From Pseudoalteromonas aurantia 208 (GTDB lineage: Bacteria; Pseudomonadota; Gammaproteobacteria; Enterobacterales; Alteromonadaceae), in assembly GCF_014858725.1 (NCBI RefSeq), contig NZ_AQGV01000012.1, forward strand, positions 2,046,001 through 2,110,000: DNA of 64,000 bases. Reading direction: 5' to 3'. Below, in pieces: positions 47,756 to 57,708 of this stretch; the first letter of the stretch is position 1; each line of letters opens with the position of its first letter. The position numbers and the translations under genes are program-made. The notes below the pieces were generated by a model. That model was given only the letters and a program-made list of their open reading frames with translations, had not been told where the DNA came from and searched no databases.

Positions 47756-48199
47756 TTATAAAGCTTGCTGCCAACTCCTTAGCCATAACTCAGTCGGTTC
47801 CCATGGTTCAAAATACTCTCCCGCATCGATGTCTAACCTGGACGTCACACTCGTCGCATCTAGCCCGCGTATAAGTTCATCGATTTGGCGACCAGCACCA
47901 CAAAAAGTTTCTCCATAGCTACGATCTCCCAATGCAACTACCCCGACCTTCTTTCCTGTAAGCATGGGTGCTTGGCTATGCATTTGAGATATAAGCGGTT
48001 CTAAGTTATCAGGAATATCACCAGATCCTGTTGTCGATGATACAAACAAAATATTATCTGATTGTTTGATTTGCTCTAATGTACCACTGTCATACACTGC
48101 CGCCTCATGACCTTGAGCGAGCAATGCTTTTTTAATCTCTGCGGCTAAATTATCTGCATTACCATACATACTACCGACAAAAATTGATACGACTGCCAT
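47756..48199 (-). CDS. yqcA: Flavodoxin YqcA
   Basis: 147 residues. FMN-binding loops are SMYGNADNLA (phosphate loop), SSTTGSGDIPDNL and GDRSYGETFCGAG. It resembles MioC and YqcA flavodoxins; position after truC identifies it as YqcA. The start codon overlaps the truC stop by one base. Electron-transfer partner unknown. Confidence 0.9.
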   Translation of the reverse strand: MAVVSIFVGSMYGNADNLAAEIKKALLAQGHEAAVYDSGTLEQIKQSDNILFVSSTTGSGDIPDNLEPLISQMHSQAPMLTGKKVGVVALGDRSYGETFCGAGRQIDELIRGLDATSVTSRLDIDAGEYFEPWEPTELWLRSWQQAL

Positions 48200-48933
48200 T
48201 ATTCATAATCCTTCTCTTGGTTAGGCCAGCCTAATTGGTCGCAAACTGCCAGCATTTGCTCACCCAACTCAGCGCTTATTGTTACTGATTTATGCGTATA
48301 AGGATGGATAAATTTTAACGAACTTGCAAACAACATTAAGCGGCGATAGCTAAAATGCTCAACAAAGAAATGATTATGTTTGTTATCGCCGTGATTTACA
48401 TCGCCAATAATTGGTGTTGATAAATAATTTAAATGACGGCGAATTTGGTGCTTCCTACCTGTTTTTGGAAAACACTCTACCAATGAATAACGGATGGATG
48501 GATACTTACCAAAAGGGATCGGTAAACTCGCTTTATGTAAGCAATTAAACTGTGTTTGCGCTTCTTGCGGGGCTTTATCTTGATCTGCGAATTTATCTGC
48601 TATTTTATCAAGTTCTTCTTTCAATGGCCTATCTATAAATGTCGACTCTGGCGCAAAGCCACGCACTAATGCCAGATAACGCTTTTCAATATTGCCATCG
48701 ATAAAAACCTGATTCATATCGCGAGCCGCTTCTGAGCTCAATGCAAATAACAACACACCAGATGTAGGCCTATCTAAACGGTGCACTGGAAAAACATATT
48801 GACCGAGTTGGTCTCTTAGCATTTGTACTGCGAATTGGGTTTCTCTTTTATCGAGTAGTGAGCGATGTACTAATAGCCCTGAAGGCTTGTTTATTGCTAC
48901 ATAATCTTTATCTTGATAGATGATTTCTAACAT
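48199..48933 (-). CDS. truC: tRNA pseudouridine(65) synthase
   Basis: 244 residues. It makes pseudouridine 65 in the T-arm of tRNAs such as tRNA-Ile and tRNA-Asp. The RluA/TruC-family catalytic aspartate lies in HRLDRPTSGVLL, with YLALVRG and KTGRKHQIRRHL as further motifs. It lies 3 bp after yqcC and overlaps yqcA, an arrangement conserved with E. coli. One described target, tRNA-Asp, is encoded seven times nearby. Confidence 0.94.
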   Translation of the reverse strand: MLEIIYQDKDYVAINKPSGLLVHRSLLDKRETQFAVQMLRDQLGQYVFPVHRLDRPTSGVLLFALSSEAARDMNQVFIDGNIEKRYLALVRGFAPESTFIDRPLKEELDKIADKFADQDKAPQEAQTQFNCLHKASLPIPFGKYPSIRYSLVECFPKTGRKHQIRRHLNYLSTPIIGDVNHGDNKHNHFFVEHFSYRRLMLFASSLKFIHPYTHKSVTISAELGEQMLAVCDQLGWPNQEKDYE

Positions 48934-48936
48934 CTC

Positions 48937-49257
48937 TTATCTCCCACTCAGTATCGCATCTAGTTCGCTAAGCACGCGGTGCAAACGCAAAAAACAAGCC
49001 AGTTTTGAATAGTGTATTTCTGCCATGGGTGCAATCGATATATTGTTTGGTAACGGTGCCCCCGTCACTATCAATTGGCGTATTTTCGGGATAAAAATAA
49101 ATTGTAGCCATTGTTCAAACTGTAACGTATCACAACAAAAAGGCTCGCTAGAAAGCAGTTTGCGAGGCTCTATCGGTGTATACTGCCAAAGCTCTGCCTG
49201 CGTCAGCTCTTGCGTCAACTGCGTTAGCAACGCGTCCACTTGATTCTTTTTTGCCAT
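48937..49257 (-). CDS. yqcC: YqcC-like protein (DUF446)
   Basis: About 106 residues, helical, with the DUF446 blocks SSEPFCCDTLQFEQWLQFIF and PRIRQLI-like IPKIRQLIVTGAPLP. The ATG at 49257 is favoured; a GTG three codons upstream is possible. First gene of the yqcC-truC-yqcA unit. Function unknown; divergent from the DUF3549 gene. Confidence 0.88.
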   Translation of the reverse strand: MAKKNQVDALLTQLTQELTQAELWQYTPIEPRKLLSSEPFCCDTLQFEQWLQFIFIPKIRQLIVTGAPLPNNISIAPMAEIHYSKLACFLRLHRVLSELDAILSGR

Positions 49258-49397
49258 TTTTTGCACTCGCTAAAGGCCCAATATTACAAATAATTGGACA
49301 ATTATACCCAAGCTCAATAGCAATCCCCAGCACAAGCTTACCAGCGCCGTAAATTGCAGGTATAATCTGGCACATATTCCCCAATTTAGCATGAATT

Positions 49398-50426
49398 ATG
49401 ACAGCGCAAATCTCCACTCTTGGCCAACTCCTTTCAGCCGCAGGTACTCAATGGCGAGCTTATGATATTGGTCGCAGGATCACCAAAATCGACAAAAAAC
49501 AATTTGCGCAAATTGAGGGCACATTAATTCCTTACCCCTACCCACTGGCAGGGCATGCACTTATTGCGATTCAATTTTGGGACAATAATGCCACGTTAGA
49601 CCCATATGTCTGGTTTTTAAAGTTACCACTTGATGAACAGAGTAAATTGGTCGCAGCAAGTCGAGACCACTTTGCAAATATGGTACTAGAAGCGCTTGGT
49701 ACAGAAATTACCGGTGAACAAGCTCAGGGTAAACTTGATAACAACCCTTACGTTTTTACACCGAATGCAAATAAACTTGCCGCATTCAATGCATTACTCA
49801 AACGAGAGATAAACCGTCCTGCATCACAGTATTATGAGTATGCCGAATTATATTTTGCGGGTAAGCTACCTGAAAACGCTTGGCAAAATGTTGCGGTACA
49901 GGGTTTGGCCGACTTTGCATTTCGCCTAGAGCACAGCCATAATGCCAAAAACTTACACTCTGTTTGGTCATCACTGCCAATTCAAGTGAAACAACCTTTA
50001 AGCGCGATGCTTGAGCATGTGCCAACCGGTACTCATTTAAGTAAACTATTTTACAACGACTGTATAAGCGCGCTAAGAAATAAACAGCTCGATATACTTA
50101 TCTGTAATTTAAGAGCACTATCAGCAACTAAAGCACAGGGGTTATTACTGCAAGCGACTGATTTGATATTGGCGGATGAACTCGCCAACGAAGCAGATAT
50201 ACTGCTGACTTTAACTGGCCGTTGCTGGGAGGCTTTCAATGAGCAAAGCCGATTATTTATCTTGTTAGATAAAGCTGCACATAACACACAAGTTGATGGT
50301 TTATTTACAAGTATTTTTGCTGATTTGGTTGCAATTCCAAGCCTTCGCCCTCATGTTTTAAGTATTCTTAGAGCAGAAAATCGCAGTGAGACCTTGTCTC
50401 GTGCAATTGGTAGGTTATTTTCTTAA
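49398..50426 (+). CDS. DUF3549 family protein
   Basis: 342 residues, mostly helical, soluble, no signal peptide. The start TLGQLLSAAGTQWRAYDIGRR and the WFLKLPLDEQ block match DUF3549, a family of unknown role in Vibrionales and Alteromonadales that sits next to yqcC/truC. Its stop abuts the start of the DUF3301 gene with no gap, so the two are translationally linked. Confidence 0.85.
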   Translation: MTAQISTLGQLLSAAGTQWRAYDIGRRITKIDKKQFAQIEGTLIPYPYPLAGHALIAIQFWDNNATLDPYVWFLKLPLDEQSKLVAASRDHFANMVLEALGTEITGEQAQGKLDNNPYVFTPNANKLAAFNALLKREINRPASQYYEYAELYFAGKLPENAWQNVAVQGLADFAFRLEHSHNAKNLHSVWSSLPIQVKQPLSAMLEHVPTGTHLSKLFYNDCISALRNKQLDILICNLRALSATKAQGLLLQATDLILADELANEADILLTLTGRCWEAFNEQSRLFILLDKAAHNTQVDGLFTSIFADLVAIPSLRPHVLSILRAENRSETLSRAIGRLFS

Positions 50427-50729
50427 ATGGCAACACTTTGGATTTTTATACTCACAGGTGCCGTGATCGCATTCTTTTGGTTTAGTCGCCAGTTTGCTGA
50501 ATCGGCCAAACAGCATGCTGAACGTCAAGCTGAGCGATTACAAGTACAATTACTAAGCGTTGCATGTCAAAAACGACGCCTAGGCATTTTGCGCAGCGGT
50601 AAACCTGGAATTAAAAGCCAATTTATGTTCGAATTTAGTTCTGACGGGGAAACCGTTTATCAAGGCTCCTTGTATCTAGAAAACAGTCATTTACTTAAAT
50701 CAGATATTCCTCCCCACCGTATTAGTTAA
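50427..50729 (+). CDS. DUF3301 family membrane protein
   Basis: 100 residues. One N-terminal membrane helix (about 4-20, LWIFILTGAVIAFFWF), a basic amphipathic stretch (AERQAERLQVQLLSVACQKRR), then a short beta domain (QFMFEFSSDGETVYQGSLYL). Matches DUF3301. It begins at the base after the DUF3549 stop. Confidence 0.85.
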   Translation: MATLWIFILTGAVIAFFWFSRQFAESAKQHAERQAERLQVQLLSVACQKRRLGILRSGKPGIKSQFMFEFSSDGETVYQGSLYLENSHLLKSDIPPHRIS

Positions 50730-50752
50730 CGACGTTATCAACTAAATTCTAT

Positions 50753-50784
50753 AAAGCAAAGCTTCACACGCTTTGCTTTAAGTT
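50753..50784 (+). terminator. Terminator after the DUF3301 gene
   Basis: 10-bp perfect stem AAAGCAAAGC / GCTTTGCTTT with a 7-nt loop. Confidence 0.8.
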
Positions 50785-50855
50785 CATCATGGCGCACTAG
50801 AAACTCACAATCAATGTGTTAATGTCTTTAGCCATCAAACGCTAAGGAGCTGGTC

Positions 50856-51893
50856 ATGAAAAAAATTAAACCAAAATCACTTACTCAGGGTGCAACACTC
50901 GCCATTGTGTCGCCTTCTTGGGGCGGCCCTTCAATATTCCCTCATATTTACCAAATGGGTATTAAGAACCTAACAGCAATGGGATTTAATATTGTCGAGT
51001 ATCCTAGTGCTAAAGCACATAATAACCACCTTTTTGCAAATCCAAAAATGCGTGCTGATGACATCAACGCCGCGTTTGCCAATACTGACGTTGATGGCAT
51101 AATTGCGACGATTGGCGGTTCAGATTCAGCTCGATTGTTACAATATTTAGATTTAGATACTATTCTAGCCAACCCTAAGTTTTTTATGGGCTTTTCAGAT
51201 ATTACCACCATTACAACCTACCTTAACCAACACGGCTTAGTTACTTTTAACGGCCCGTCTATTATGGCTGGCTTTGCGCAACTACATAATCACAGTGCTG
51301 ACTATCAACGTTACCTAGCCAAACAGCTCTTATCTGCGGAACAGCAATACGTGTTACCAACATTTTCTCAATATCATCACGGCTACCCTGACTGGCATAA
51401 AATGGCACTTACAGGTCAACTCAATTCGCCAATTACAAATCCAGGTCCCACTTTTGTTCAAGGTACCGGCCGTGTTAGAGGGCAACTTTTTGGTGGATGT
51501 ATTGAAGTACTTGAAATGCTCAAAGGGACTAAATATTGGCCAAAACCTAACTTTTGGCACAATAAAGTGCTATTTTTAGAAACTTCAGAAGACAAACCAA
51601 GTATCGACTATGTGCGCTACTGGTTAAGAAACTATGGGGTTATGGGGGTTTTTGAGCAACTATCAGGCCTCATGATTGGTAGACCCAGAGACTATAATAC
51701 AGACGAACAATTAGCGTTAATAAACACAGTTCAAGCGGTGGTTAAAGATGAATTCAACGTTTGTGATTTACCCATTATATGTAATTTAGACTTCGGCCAC
51801 ACCGACCCACAACTCATACTACCACTTGGGGTCACCATTGAGTTAGATTGTGAGGGTCAATACCTTAGTCTCGTTGAATCAGCATTTCAATAG
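50856..51893 (+). CDS. S66-family LD-carboxypeptidase / MccF-like protein
   Basis: 345 residues. The serine peptidase elements of family S66 are the nucleophile Ser-114 in MGFSDITT, the Glu in LFLETSEDKPS and the His in DFGHTDPQ. Long MccF-type members such as this hydrolyse acyl-sulfamoyl adenylate antibiotics (microcin C) or peptidoglycan tetrapeptides; sequence alone does not separate the two. No signal peptide. AAGGAG lies before the start. Single gene. Confidence 0.88.
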   Translation: MKKIKPKSLTQGATLAIVSPSWGGPSIFPHIYQMGIKNLTAMGFNIVEYPSAKAHNNHLFANPKMRADDINAAFANTDVDGIIATIGGSDSARLLQYLDLDTILANPKFFMGFSDITTITTYLNQHGLVTFNGPSIMAGFAQLHNHSADYQRYLAKQLLSAEQQYVLPTFSQYHHGYPDWHKMALTGQLNSPITNPGPTFVQGTGRVRGQLFGGCIEVLEMLKGTKYWPKPNFWHNKVLFLETSEDKPSIDYVRYWLRNYGVMGVFEQLSGLMIGRPRDYNTDEQLALINTVQAVVKDEFNVCDLPIICNLDFGHTDPQLILPLGVTIELDCEGQYLSLVESAFQ

Positions 51894-51955
51894 TCGTAAA
51901 CCAAGTCATTGTGTCGGGTATTAAAAAGAAGTAATTCAAATCATGCAGAGCTCAT

Positions 51956-54664
51956 TCAGCTCGCATATTTATTTAATACCCTCACTAGATCACTTTGTTG
52001 ATATGGCTTATGAATGAAATCTTCAATGCCTAACCTCGCGGCTTGTTGCTTCTCTTCTTTACCAACACTGGCACTGAGTATCACTATTGAAATATGTTTT
52101 AACGCTTCATCATTTTTGATGTGGGCTGATGCAGTAAAGCCATCCATAACAGGCATTTGTAAATCCATCAAAATTAAGTCGGGTTGTTGTGCTTTTAAAT
52201 ACTCTAAAGCCTGTTGACCGTCATTTGCGAAATCACAGTCTAACCCTAAATTCCTTAGGTGCTTTTGTACCACAATCTGATTGATTTTATTATCTTCTAC
52301 AACTAAAACACGCATTCCTTGAAAATGATGGCCCTGTTGCCCGGCATCGCTTTCAACGCTATTTTCTTGCAGTGCAACCTGCTCCGCAGTCACCCCTTTG
52401 AGTTTTAAAACCACGGTAAATTCACTGCCAACATTCTCTTGACTCGTAACAGAAATCCCTCCTCCCATTAAAATACATAACTGCTTTACAATAGAAAGGC
52501 CAAGCCCGGTACCGCCATAGTTCCGTGTTGTTGAGCTTTGTGCTTGTGCAAATGCGTTAAACAATCGTTGTTGATCTTCTTCTTTAATGCCAATTCCCGT
52601 ATCACGCACTTTGATAGTGAGCTCTGTAGCATTATCATTTATTTCAACACATTTACAATCAAGGTGAATACTGCCTTTGGGTGTAAACTTAAGCGCGTTG
52701 TTCAGTAAATTAATCAATATTTGTTTAAAGCGAAGTTCATCCCCTTCGACCCAGCTTTTATAATTTGCGTCATGCTGATATTGAATCGTAATCGACTTCT
52801 CAGAAGCCAAATGAGACAGCATTCCTATAACTGACGCGGTGACATCTGATGGCTTAAACACCTTTAAATCTAAATCTAATTGACCCGCCTGCATTTTCGA
52901 AAAATCTAATACGTCATTGACTGTGCTTAACAAAATATTCGAAGCATCGTTTATCTTCGCTAAATAATCTAACGTGGGCAGATCTGACGTTTCTTTTGTC
53001 GCCAATTCCGTAAACCCGATAATGGCATTTAATGGAGTACGATACTCATGACTTACATTTGCTAAAAACAAGTTCTTCGCCTCATTCGCCAGCTCCAACT
53101 CATTATTCTTTTCAATAAGTTCATGCGTGCTTGCTTTCACCTTTTTTTCTAAACTTGTATTAAAAGACACGATAAAAAATACAAACATCACACAAATGAC
53201 GCCCAAGATACAGCCTATCAATACGATAATAAAATCAACCCAATTAATCAAATGAGAAGCAAAACTATCAGAGCTGGAAAACTGTATGGTGCCTTGCTTA
53301 TCAAACAACGTAAATTGGACTTCATGAGAGATAAAATGCCCGCTTTCATAATTAGGGTGAGAAAATACATTGCCCTCACCAAAACTAATTTGATAAGTAA
53401 ATACACTTTTACGCTCTGTGGTGTACATGGGATCTAATAACAACTCTAACTCTAGTACCACTTCCACAAACCCAATTAAAGACGCTAAGCTAGGTACCTC
53501 GCTCTTTTTAAAAATCGGGTAATACACCACCACGCCGTCGGTTTTATCTTGTTGCTGAACTAAAGTGAAAATATCAGTGACTGCAAAGCTCTGATGCGCA
53601 ATTGCATGTTTAATACTCTTACTTGCAACCGGGTGAGTAGACACATCAAGACCAATAACAGACTTATTTTCTTGCAATGGGTACGTGTAATAGATGGGTA
53701 AGTAATAAGGTTGTTCAGGTGCACTTTGAATCCCTGTCGCGGTCAATTGCTGAATATAGGCACCTTCTGAATACAACCTTTGCATGCTAGCTTCAAATTG
53801 CGCTCTCGCCTCGTTTTTCACCAAGGGGATCCAACCAATTGCTCTCACTTTAATGGATGTGTTTTGTATTATAGATGTAAAAGCACTAAATTCTTCTTTC
53901 GTCACTTGTTCACTTGCTTGAAAGTATGCTTCAAGTGCCTTTAAGTACAATTTTATAGTCGCTTGGGTGCTGTTTATCTGTTCTACAAAAGATACGGTAC
54001 CGCTCATGAATTGCTGTTTTTTATCTCGATTAAAGTTATTACTTGATACAAAATATACAAAACAAATTATAGAAAAGCTCAATAAGCTGGTCATGATAGC
54101 GGCAGATGCTTTTCGTGCTTTTTTAACAAAAATATTGGGATATAAAAATAGAAAAATAGGCGTTAAGAGCACCACGCTCAAAAAATCTCCCACCCACTTT
54201 GTCACGCTGATATATAACAATGTTTCTTGCGGTAATGGCAAATAAAGCGACAGCACACAATAAATCGCAACACTCGATAACAATGTTGCGACAGGCCCTG
54301 TAATGAACAAAAACTTAATTATTTCAAATGGAATAGAGATCCGAATAGGCACTTGAGAAAACTGTAAAACAAGCTGTCGACTAATAAATAACTGAATTGT
54401 ACTTATCAAAGCGAGAAGATAGACCACTTCTGGCGGTAAGCCACTGATTAAAGTATCACTGTGCAAGCAAACGATAAAAGAGAGTAATACACCCACTAAA
54501 ACCGGCCAACCTTTTAATAGATATAACCCGAGCGCAACACCTGTTGCAGGCCAGATGACACTTGCGTATCCAAATGGAATGAGAAACTGACTACCAAATT
54601 GAACGAGTAAAAAATGTGAGATACACGCAATAAAAACAACCGCTAGCCTATTCAAGTTACCCAC
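51956..54664 (-). CDS. Hybrid sensor histidine kinase (MASE1-CHASE-HisKA-HATPase-REC)
   Basis: 902 residues. Eight or so N-terminal helices form a MASE1-type sensor (about 1-200, PFGYASVIWPATGVALGLYL). A CHASE-like periplasmic domain spans about 230-440 (VRAIGWIPLVKNEARAQFE), then another membrane helix and a coiled linker. His-539 lies in NVSHEYRTPLNAIIGF, followed by the ATPase domain (DTGIGI, GGTGLGLSI). The REC domain has phosphoacceptor Asp-834 (LILMDLQMPVMDG). No Hpt domain or output regulator is adjacent, so the next relay step is encoded elsewhere. Confidence 0.92.
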   Translation of the reverse strand: MGNLNRLAVVFIACISHFLLVQFGSQFLIPFGYASVIWPATGVALGLYLLKGWPVLVGVLLSFIVCLHSDTLISGLPPEVVYLLALISTIQLFISRQLVLQFSQVPIRISIPFEIIKFLFITGPVATLLSSVAIYCVLSLYLPLPQETLLYISVTKWVGDFLSVVLLTPIFLFLYPNIFVKKARKASAAIMTSLLSFSIICFVYFVSSNNFNRDKKQQFMSGTVSFVEQINSTQATIKLYLKALEAYFQASEQVTKEEFSAFTSIIQNTSIKVRAIGWIPLVKNEARAQFEASMQRLYSEGAYIQQLTATGIQSAPEQPYYLPIYYTYPLQENKSVIGLDVSTHPVASKSIKHAIAHQSFAVTDIFTLVQQQDKTDGVVVYYPIFKKSEVPSLASLIGFVEVVLELELLLDPMYTTERKSVFTYQISFGEGNVFSHPNYESGHFISHEVQFTLFDKQGTIQFSSSDSFASHLINWVDFIIVLIGCILGVICVMFVFFIVSFNTSLEKKVKASTHELIEKNNELELANEAKNLFLANVSHEYRTPLNAIIGFTELATKETSDLPTLDYLAKINDASNILLSTVNDVLDFSKMQAGQLDLDLKVFKPSDVTASVIGMLSHLASEKSITIQYQHDANYKSWVEGDELRFKQILINLLNNALKFTPKGSIHLDCKCVEINDNATELTIKVRDTGIGIKEEDQQRLFNAFAQAQSSTTRNYGGTGLGLSIVKQLCILMGGGISVTSQENVGSEFTVVLKLKGVTAEQVALQENSVESDAGQQGHHFQGMRVLVVEDNKINQIVVQKHLRNLGLDCDFANDGQQALEYLKAQQPDLILMDLQMPVMDGFTASAHIKNDEALKHISIVILSASVGKEEKQQAARLGIEDFIHKPYQQSDLVRVLNKYAS

Positions 54665-54820
54665 CCTATGACATTTACCCTGTTCAGATTACACTATAAA
54701 TATGTGTAGAAAAAATGTAGTTGGACCAAAATAGCTTTAGCTATATTCGACTAGAGTATAGTGTAAAAAGCGTTAAGCCTCATATTAAAAGCATCTAAAC
54801 TAGATTGCCTCATCAATACG

Positions 54821-55831
54821 CTACATATCTTTATCTGACTGTAATCCTGATGCACTGTAAAAATTAGCCTGCTTTATACTCTTAATATCGTTAAAACGTA
54901 CACCATGGTGTTTCATGACTGGTAGTATTCGACCGCTGATCATTTGTCGAATATAAAATGGCTGATTTGGTAAGAAATGGTGAATTGTATGCGTATTTCC
55001 AAAGTTAAAACAGAATAACTGGAACGGGAAAAACACCCAATGATTGAGTACCTGAGTTTGTTGCATAAGGTTACCCACACCACCATAATAATGCATTGAA
55101 GACGTAACCAGGTTTAAGCTAGAGGAACGAATTATATTCGGTGCAATTAACACAACCATTAAAAAGTCTACCCACTTCATAACATCAATTAACCAAGTTG
55201 GATGTGTCGCTGTGTCATAAAGAAACCCATCTATGCTGTGAAAAATGATAAACCCGTATAAAATACCAAAATATACCGTTGCGATTGGAAATCCTGCATT
55301 AAATATACTTAAAAATCTGAACCCTGTGATTTCCCGTTTAAACGCTCTATGAGAAATAATCAATCCCAGTAAACCATCAACAATTGAGACAACTCTCAAA
55401 GCTGGGTTTTTTATACCATTACCAACCAAACGCTCTTCGAGATCTTGGTTAGTTCCTGATACTTTGTGATGATGCAAATGTATTTTTCGTCGATACCATG
55501 GGTTAATCGTATTTGGCCGCATCAACCATACAATTAACATCATTAAATTATGTACAACAGGATTGCGCTTAAAGTAAAGCTTATGGATCAAATCATGTTC
55601 AATTTCATGAGAAATAGACGTAATGAAGGCGATCAAAACAATACAAAGCCAAGCTGGAATATAAGATACTGCATAGAGCCCGGCAACGAGCAACATGGCC
55701 AACACTGCACACATAAGCAATGATACGCCCAGCATGTTTTGATAAGCCAATATAGGAAACTGACTTCTTAGCGACTGTTCTTCTGCTTTAATGCTTTGCA
55801 CAATCGCTTGGATATGTAAATTCGATGACAT
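54821..55831 (-). CDS. Fatty acid desaturase family membrane protein
   Basis: 336 residues. It carries the three histidine boxes of membrane di-iron desaturases: HEIEHDLIH, RRKIHLHHHK and THTIHH. Two hydrophobic regions (about 35-80 and 185-255) separate them. Substrate could be a fatty acyl chain or a hydrocarbon/carotenoid-like lipid. Isolated gene. Confidence 0.85.
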   Translation of the reverse strand: MSSNLHIQAIVQSIKAEEQSLRSQFPILAYQNMLGVSLLMCAVLAMLLVAGLYAVSYIPAWLCIVLIAFITSISHEIEHDLIHKLYFKRNPVVHNLMMLIVWLMRPNTINPWYRRKIHLHHHKVSGTNQDLEERLVGNGIKNPALRVVSIVDGLLGLIISHRAFKREITGFRFLSIFNAGFPIATVYFGILYGFIIFHSIDGFLYDTATHPTWLIDVMKWVDFLMVVLIAPNIIRSSSLNLVTSSMHYYGGVGNLMQQTQVLNHWVFFPFQLFCFNFGNTHTIHHFLPNQPFYIRQMISGRILPVMKHHGVRFNDIKSIKQANFYSASGLQSDKDM

Positions 55832-56242
55832 ACTTATATTTGTATCTAACAGCCCTTAATACTCCAATAATACGTAAACACCATGCTAAATCAATTATTT
55901 GGTTTTCTATTTTACTGACTTTGCTCTTACTGCTAACTGGGGATGGCCAAGCTGAGTTCAAAAGTCAATTACTACCCCAGTCTCCCTGAAGATGAACTCA
56001 GTTTTCCTAATTCAATACTTACTAATTCTTTATTAAGGTATTACGTTGTTTTTTATAACTAAGCTTATTGAAGTCTTAGGTCTATTCACCATAAAAACAG
56101 CGACCGATGTCACCAATATCCCAAACATTTCTACATAATCTATGTGTACTTTGCAATACGAGTATTGATAACAGCGTCGCGCTCACCGGTATTAAGTAAA
56201 TTAAACCACTTAAAAGAAAGTATTAAAAAAACCAAACAATAA
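55832..56242. other. Intergenic region with possible gene remnant
   Basis: About 410 bp. It has an 8-bp inverted repeat (CTGAGTTC / GAACTCAG) some 37 bp apart in the first third. On the minus strand at 56082-56222 there is a 46-codon start-less frame that reads as a membrane helix followed by a WDIGDIGRC segment, possibly the 3' end of a decayed gene. Confidence 0.35.
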
Positions 56243-56935
56243 TCAATCAGACAATGCGAACTCCACAGCCGCATTAGCATGAATTTCAGCCGTATCAAAA
56301 AAAGGAACATTAGTATCTTCTTGCTGGATCAATAACCCTATTTCTGTACACCCTAACACCACACCTTGCGCACCTTTCGCCTTGAGGTGAGCAATAACCG
56401 ATAAGTACAATTGTTTTGAATGAGGCCGAATGTCTCCCACACATAACTGTTGATATATAATGTCGTGAATGACTATTTGATCTTGCTCACTGGGCACCAA
56501 TACTTCAATGCCATGCTGCTCTAGTCGATCTATATAGAAAGTATCTGCCATAGTAAAACGCGTACCTAACAAAGCCACTTTATTCAGCTTTTGCTTGCAA
56601 ATCACTTTCGCCGTAGCGTCGGCAATATGTAATAGGGGTAAGGTTACAACACTGGCTACTTCATCCGCCACTTTATGCATTGTGTTAGTGCAAATCATAA
56701 TACACTGCGCGCCAGCGGCCTCTAAACTCAGAGCTGAACTTTGTAATACCTCCGCACTTTTTTGCCAATCTCCTGATTGTTGAAATGCTTCAATTTGCGC
56801 AAAATCAACGCTATTTAAAATAATTTTTCCACTATGTAGCCCACCTAACTTTGACTTTATTCCTTGATTGATCAATCGATAATAACTCGCTGTTGACTCC
56901 CAACTCATCCCCCCTATTAGTCCCAGTGTTTTCAT
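56243..56935 (-). CDS. Aspartate/glutamate racemase family protein
   Basis: About 230 residues. The start MKTLGLIGGMSWEST is the typical YgeA/RacX N-terminus. Two catalytic cysteines lie in MICTNTMHK and VVLGCTEIGLL. It interconverts D- and L-amino acids without cofactor; the substrate may be aspartate, glutamate or a broader set. The ATG at 56935 lies 4 bp after the GST gene stop, so they form a unit, divergent from a LysR gene. Confidence 0.9.
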   Translation of the reverse strand: MKTLGLIGGMSWESTASYYRLINQGIKSKLGGLHSGKIILNSVDFAQIEAFQQSGDWQKSAEVLQSSALSLEAAGAQCIMICTNTMHKVADEVASVVTLPLLHIADATAKVICKQKLNKVALLGTRFTMADTFYIDRLEQHGIEVLVPSEQDQIVIHDIIYQQLCVGDIRPHSKQLYLSVIAHLKAKGAQGVVLGCTEIGLLIQQEDTNVPFFDTAEIHANAAVEFALSD

Positions 56936-56939
56936 CTGC

Positions 56940-57596
56940 CTACTCTCGCTCTTCACCTGCTTCATCAATTGCCACAATGTCAGTTTCCATTAATGCTTCC
57001 TCAACCCAGCGCTGTAATACAGGGCAATTTAAAACCTGCTCCATGTAATTTGTCGCGGCACTATTCACCGTTATCCCATAAGTCTTAAAACGTAATACCA
57101 CTGGGGCAAACATTGCATCTGCGATAGACCACTGCCCAAATAACCAGCCCCCCTGTGCAGCATACTCATTGTACTGTTCACTCCAGATCTGTTCGATACG
57201 TGCAATGTCTTGCTTCACTTGTTCACTCAATACTACACATCGTTTTGCTCTTATATTCATTGGCATTTCATTGCGAACACCATTGAAGCCTGAGTGCATT
57301 TCACATGCAATAGCTCGAGCTTTTGCTCGCTGCGCCGTATTTGTTGGCCAATATTTCCCTAATGAATAAGCATCATTGATATATTCACAAATAGCCAAGG
57401 AATCCCAAACCACCGTACTGTCATCAACCAAAGTGGGAACTTTCAAAGTGGGGGTCACACTTTCCAGTCGCTGATAAAACTCTGGCGTATCTAAAACCAG
57501 TTGTACTTCATTGAAGTCAATACCCGACTTTGCCAGCATCAACCATGCTCTTAGTGACCAAGACGAGTAATTTTTATTCCCTATAAATAACTGCAT
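56940..57596 (-). CDS. Glutathione S-transferase family protein
   Basis: About 218 residues. It has an N-terminal thioredoxin-like domain with the active-site Ser region KNYSSWSLRAW, the cis-proline and glutathione contacts in LKVPTLVDDSTVVWDSLAICEYI, and a helical C-terminal domain (GGWLFGQWSIADAMFAPV). The ATG at 57596 is preferred to a TTG two codons upstream. First gene of a two-gene unit with the racemase. Confidence 0.9.
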   Translation of the reverse strand: MQLFIGNKNYSSWSLRAWLMLAKSGIDFNEVQLVLDTPEFYQRLESVTPTLKVPTLVDDSTVVWDSLAICEYINDAYSLGKYWPTNTAQRAKARAIACEMHSGFNGVRNEMPMNIRAKRCVVLSEQVKQDIARIEQIWSEQYNEYAAQGGWLFGQWSIADAMFAPVVLRFKTYGITVNSAATNYMEQVLNCPVLQRWVEEALMETDIVAIDEAGEERE

Positions 57597-57671
57597 ACAC
57601 AATACCTGTTGGATTAATTAGCAAATACGTTAGCGATTATTTACCCTACTGACTAACGGATAATTTTGATA

Positions 57672-57698
57672 TAACCTATCAAGATATCGAATAGGTTA
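57672..57698. promoter_or_regulatory. LysR-type operator between GST and lysR genes
   Basis: Perfect inverted repeat TAACCTAT - 11 bp - ATAGGTTA, matching the T-N11-A rule for LysR-family binding sites. It lies 10 bp before the regulator start, so the protein probably represses itself and activates the divergent unit (inference). Confidence 0.85.
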
Positions 57699-57708
57699 AG
57701 GTTTATAA

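Noticed and set aside
49148..49417. An 89-codon minus-strand frame before yqcC
   Set aside because: It overlaps yqcC in another frame and crosses the divergent promoter region of yqcC and the DUF3549 gene.
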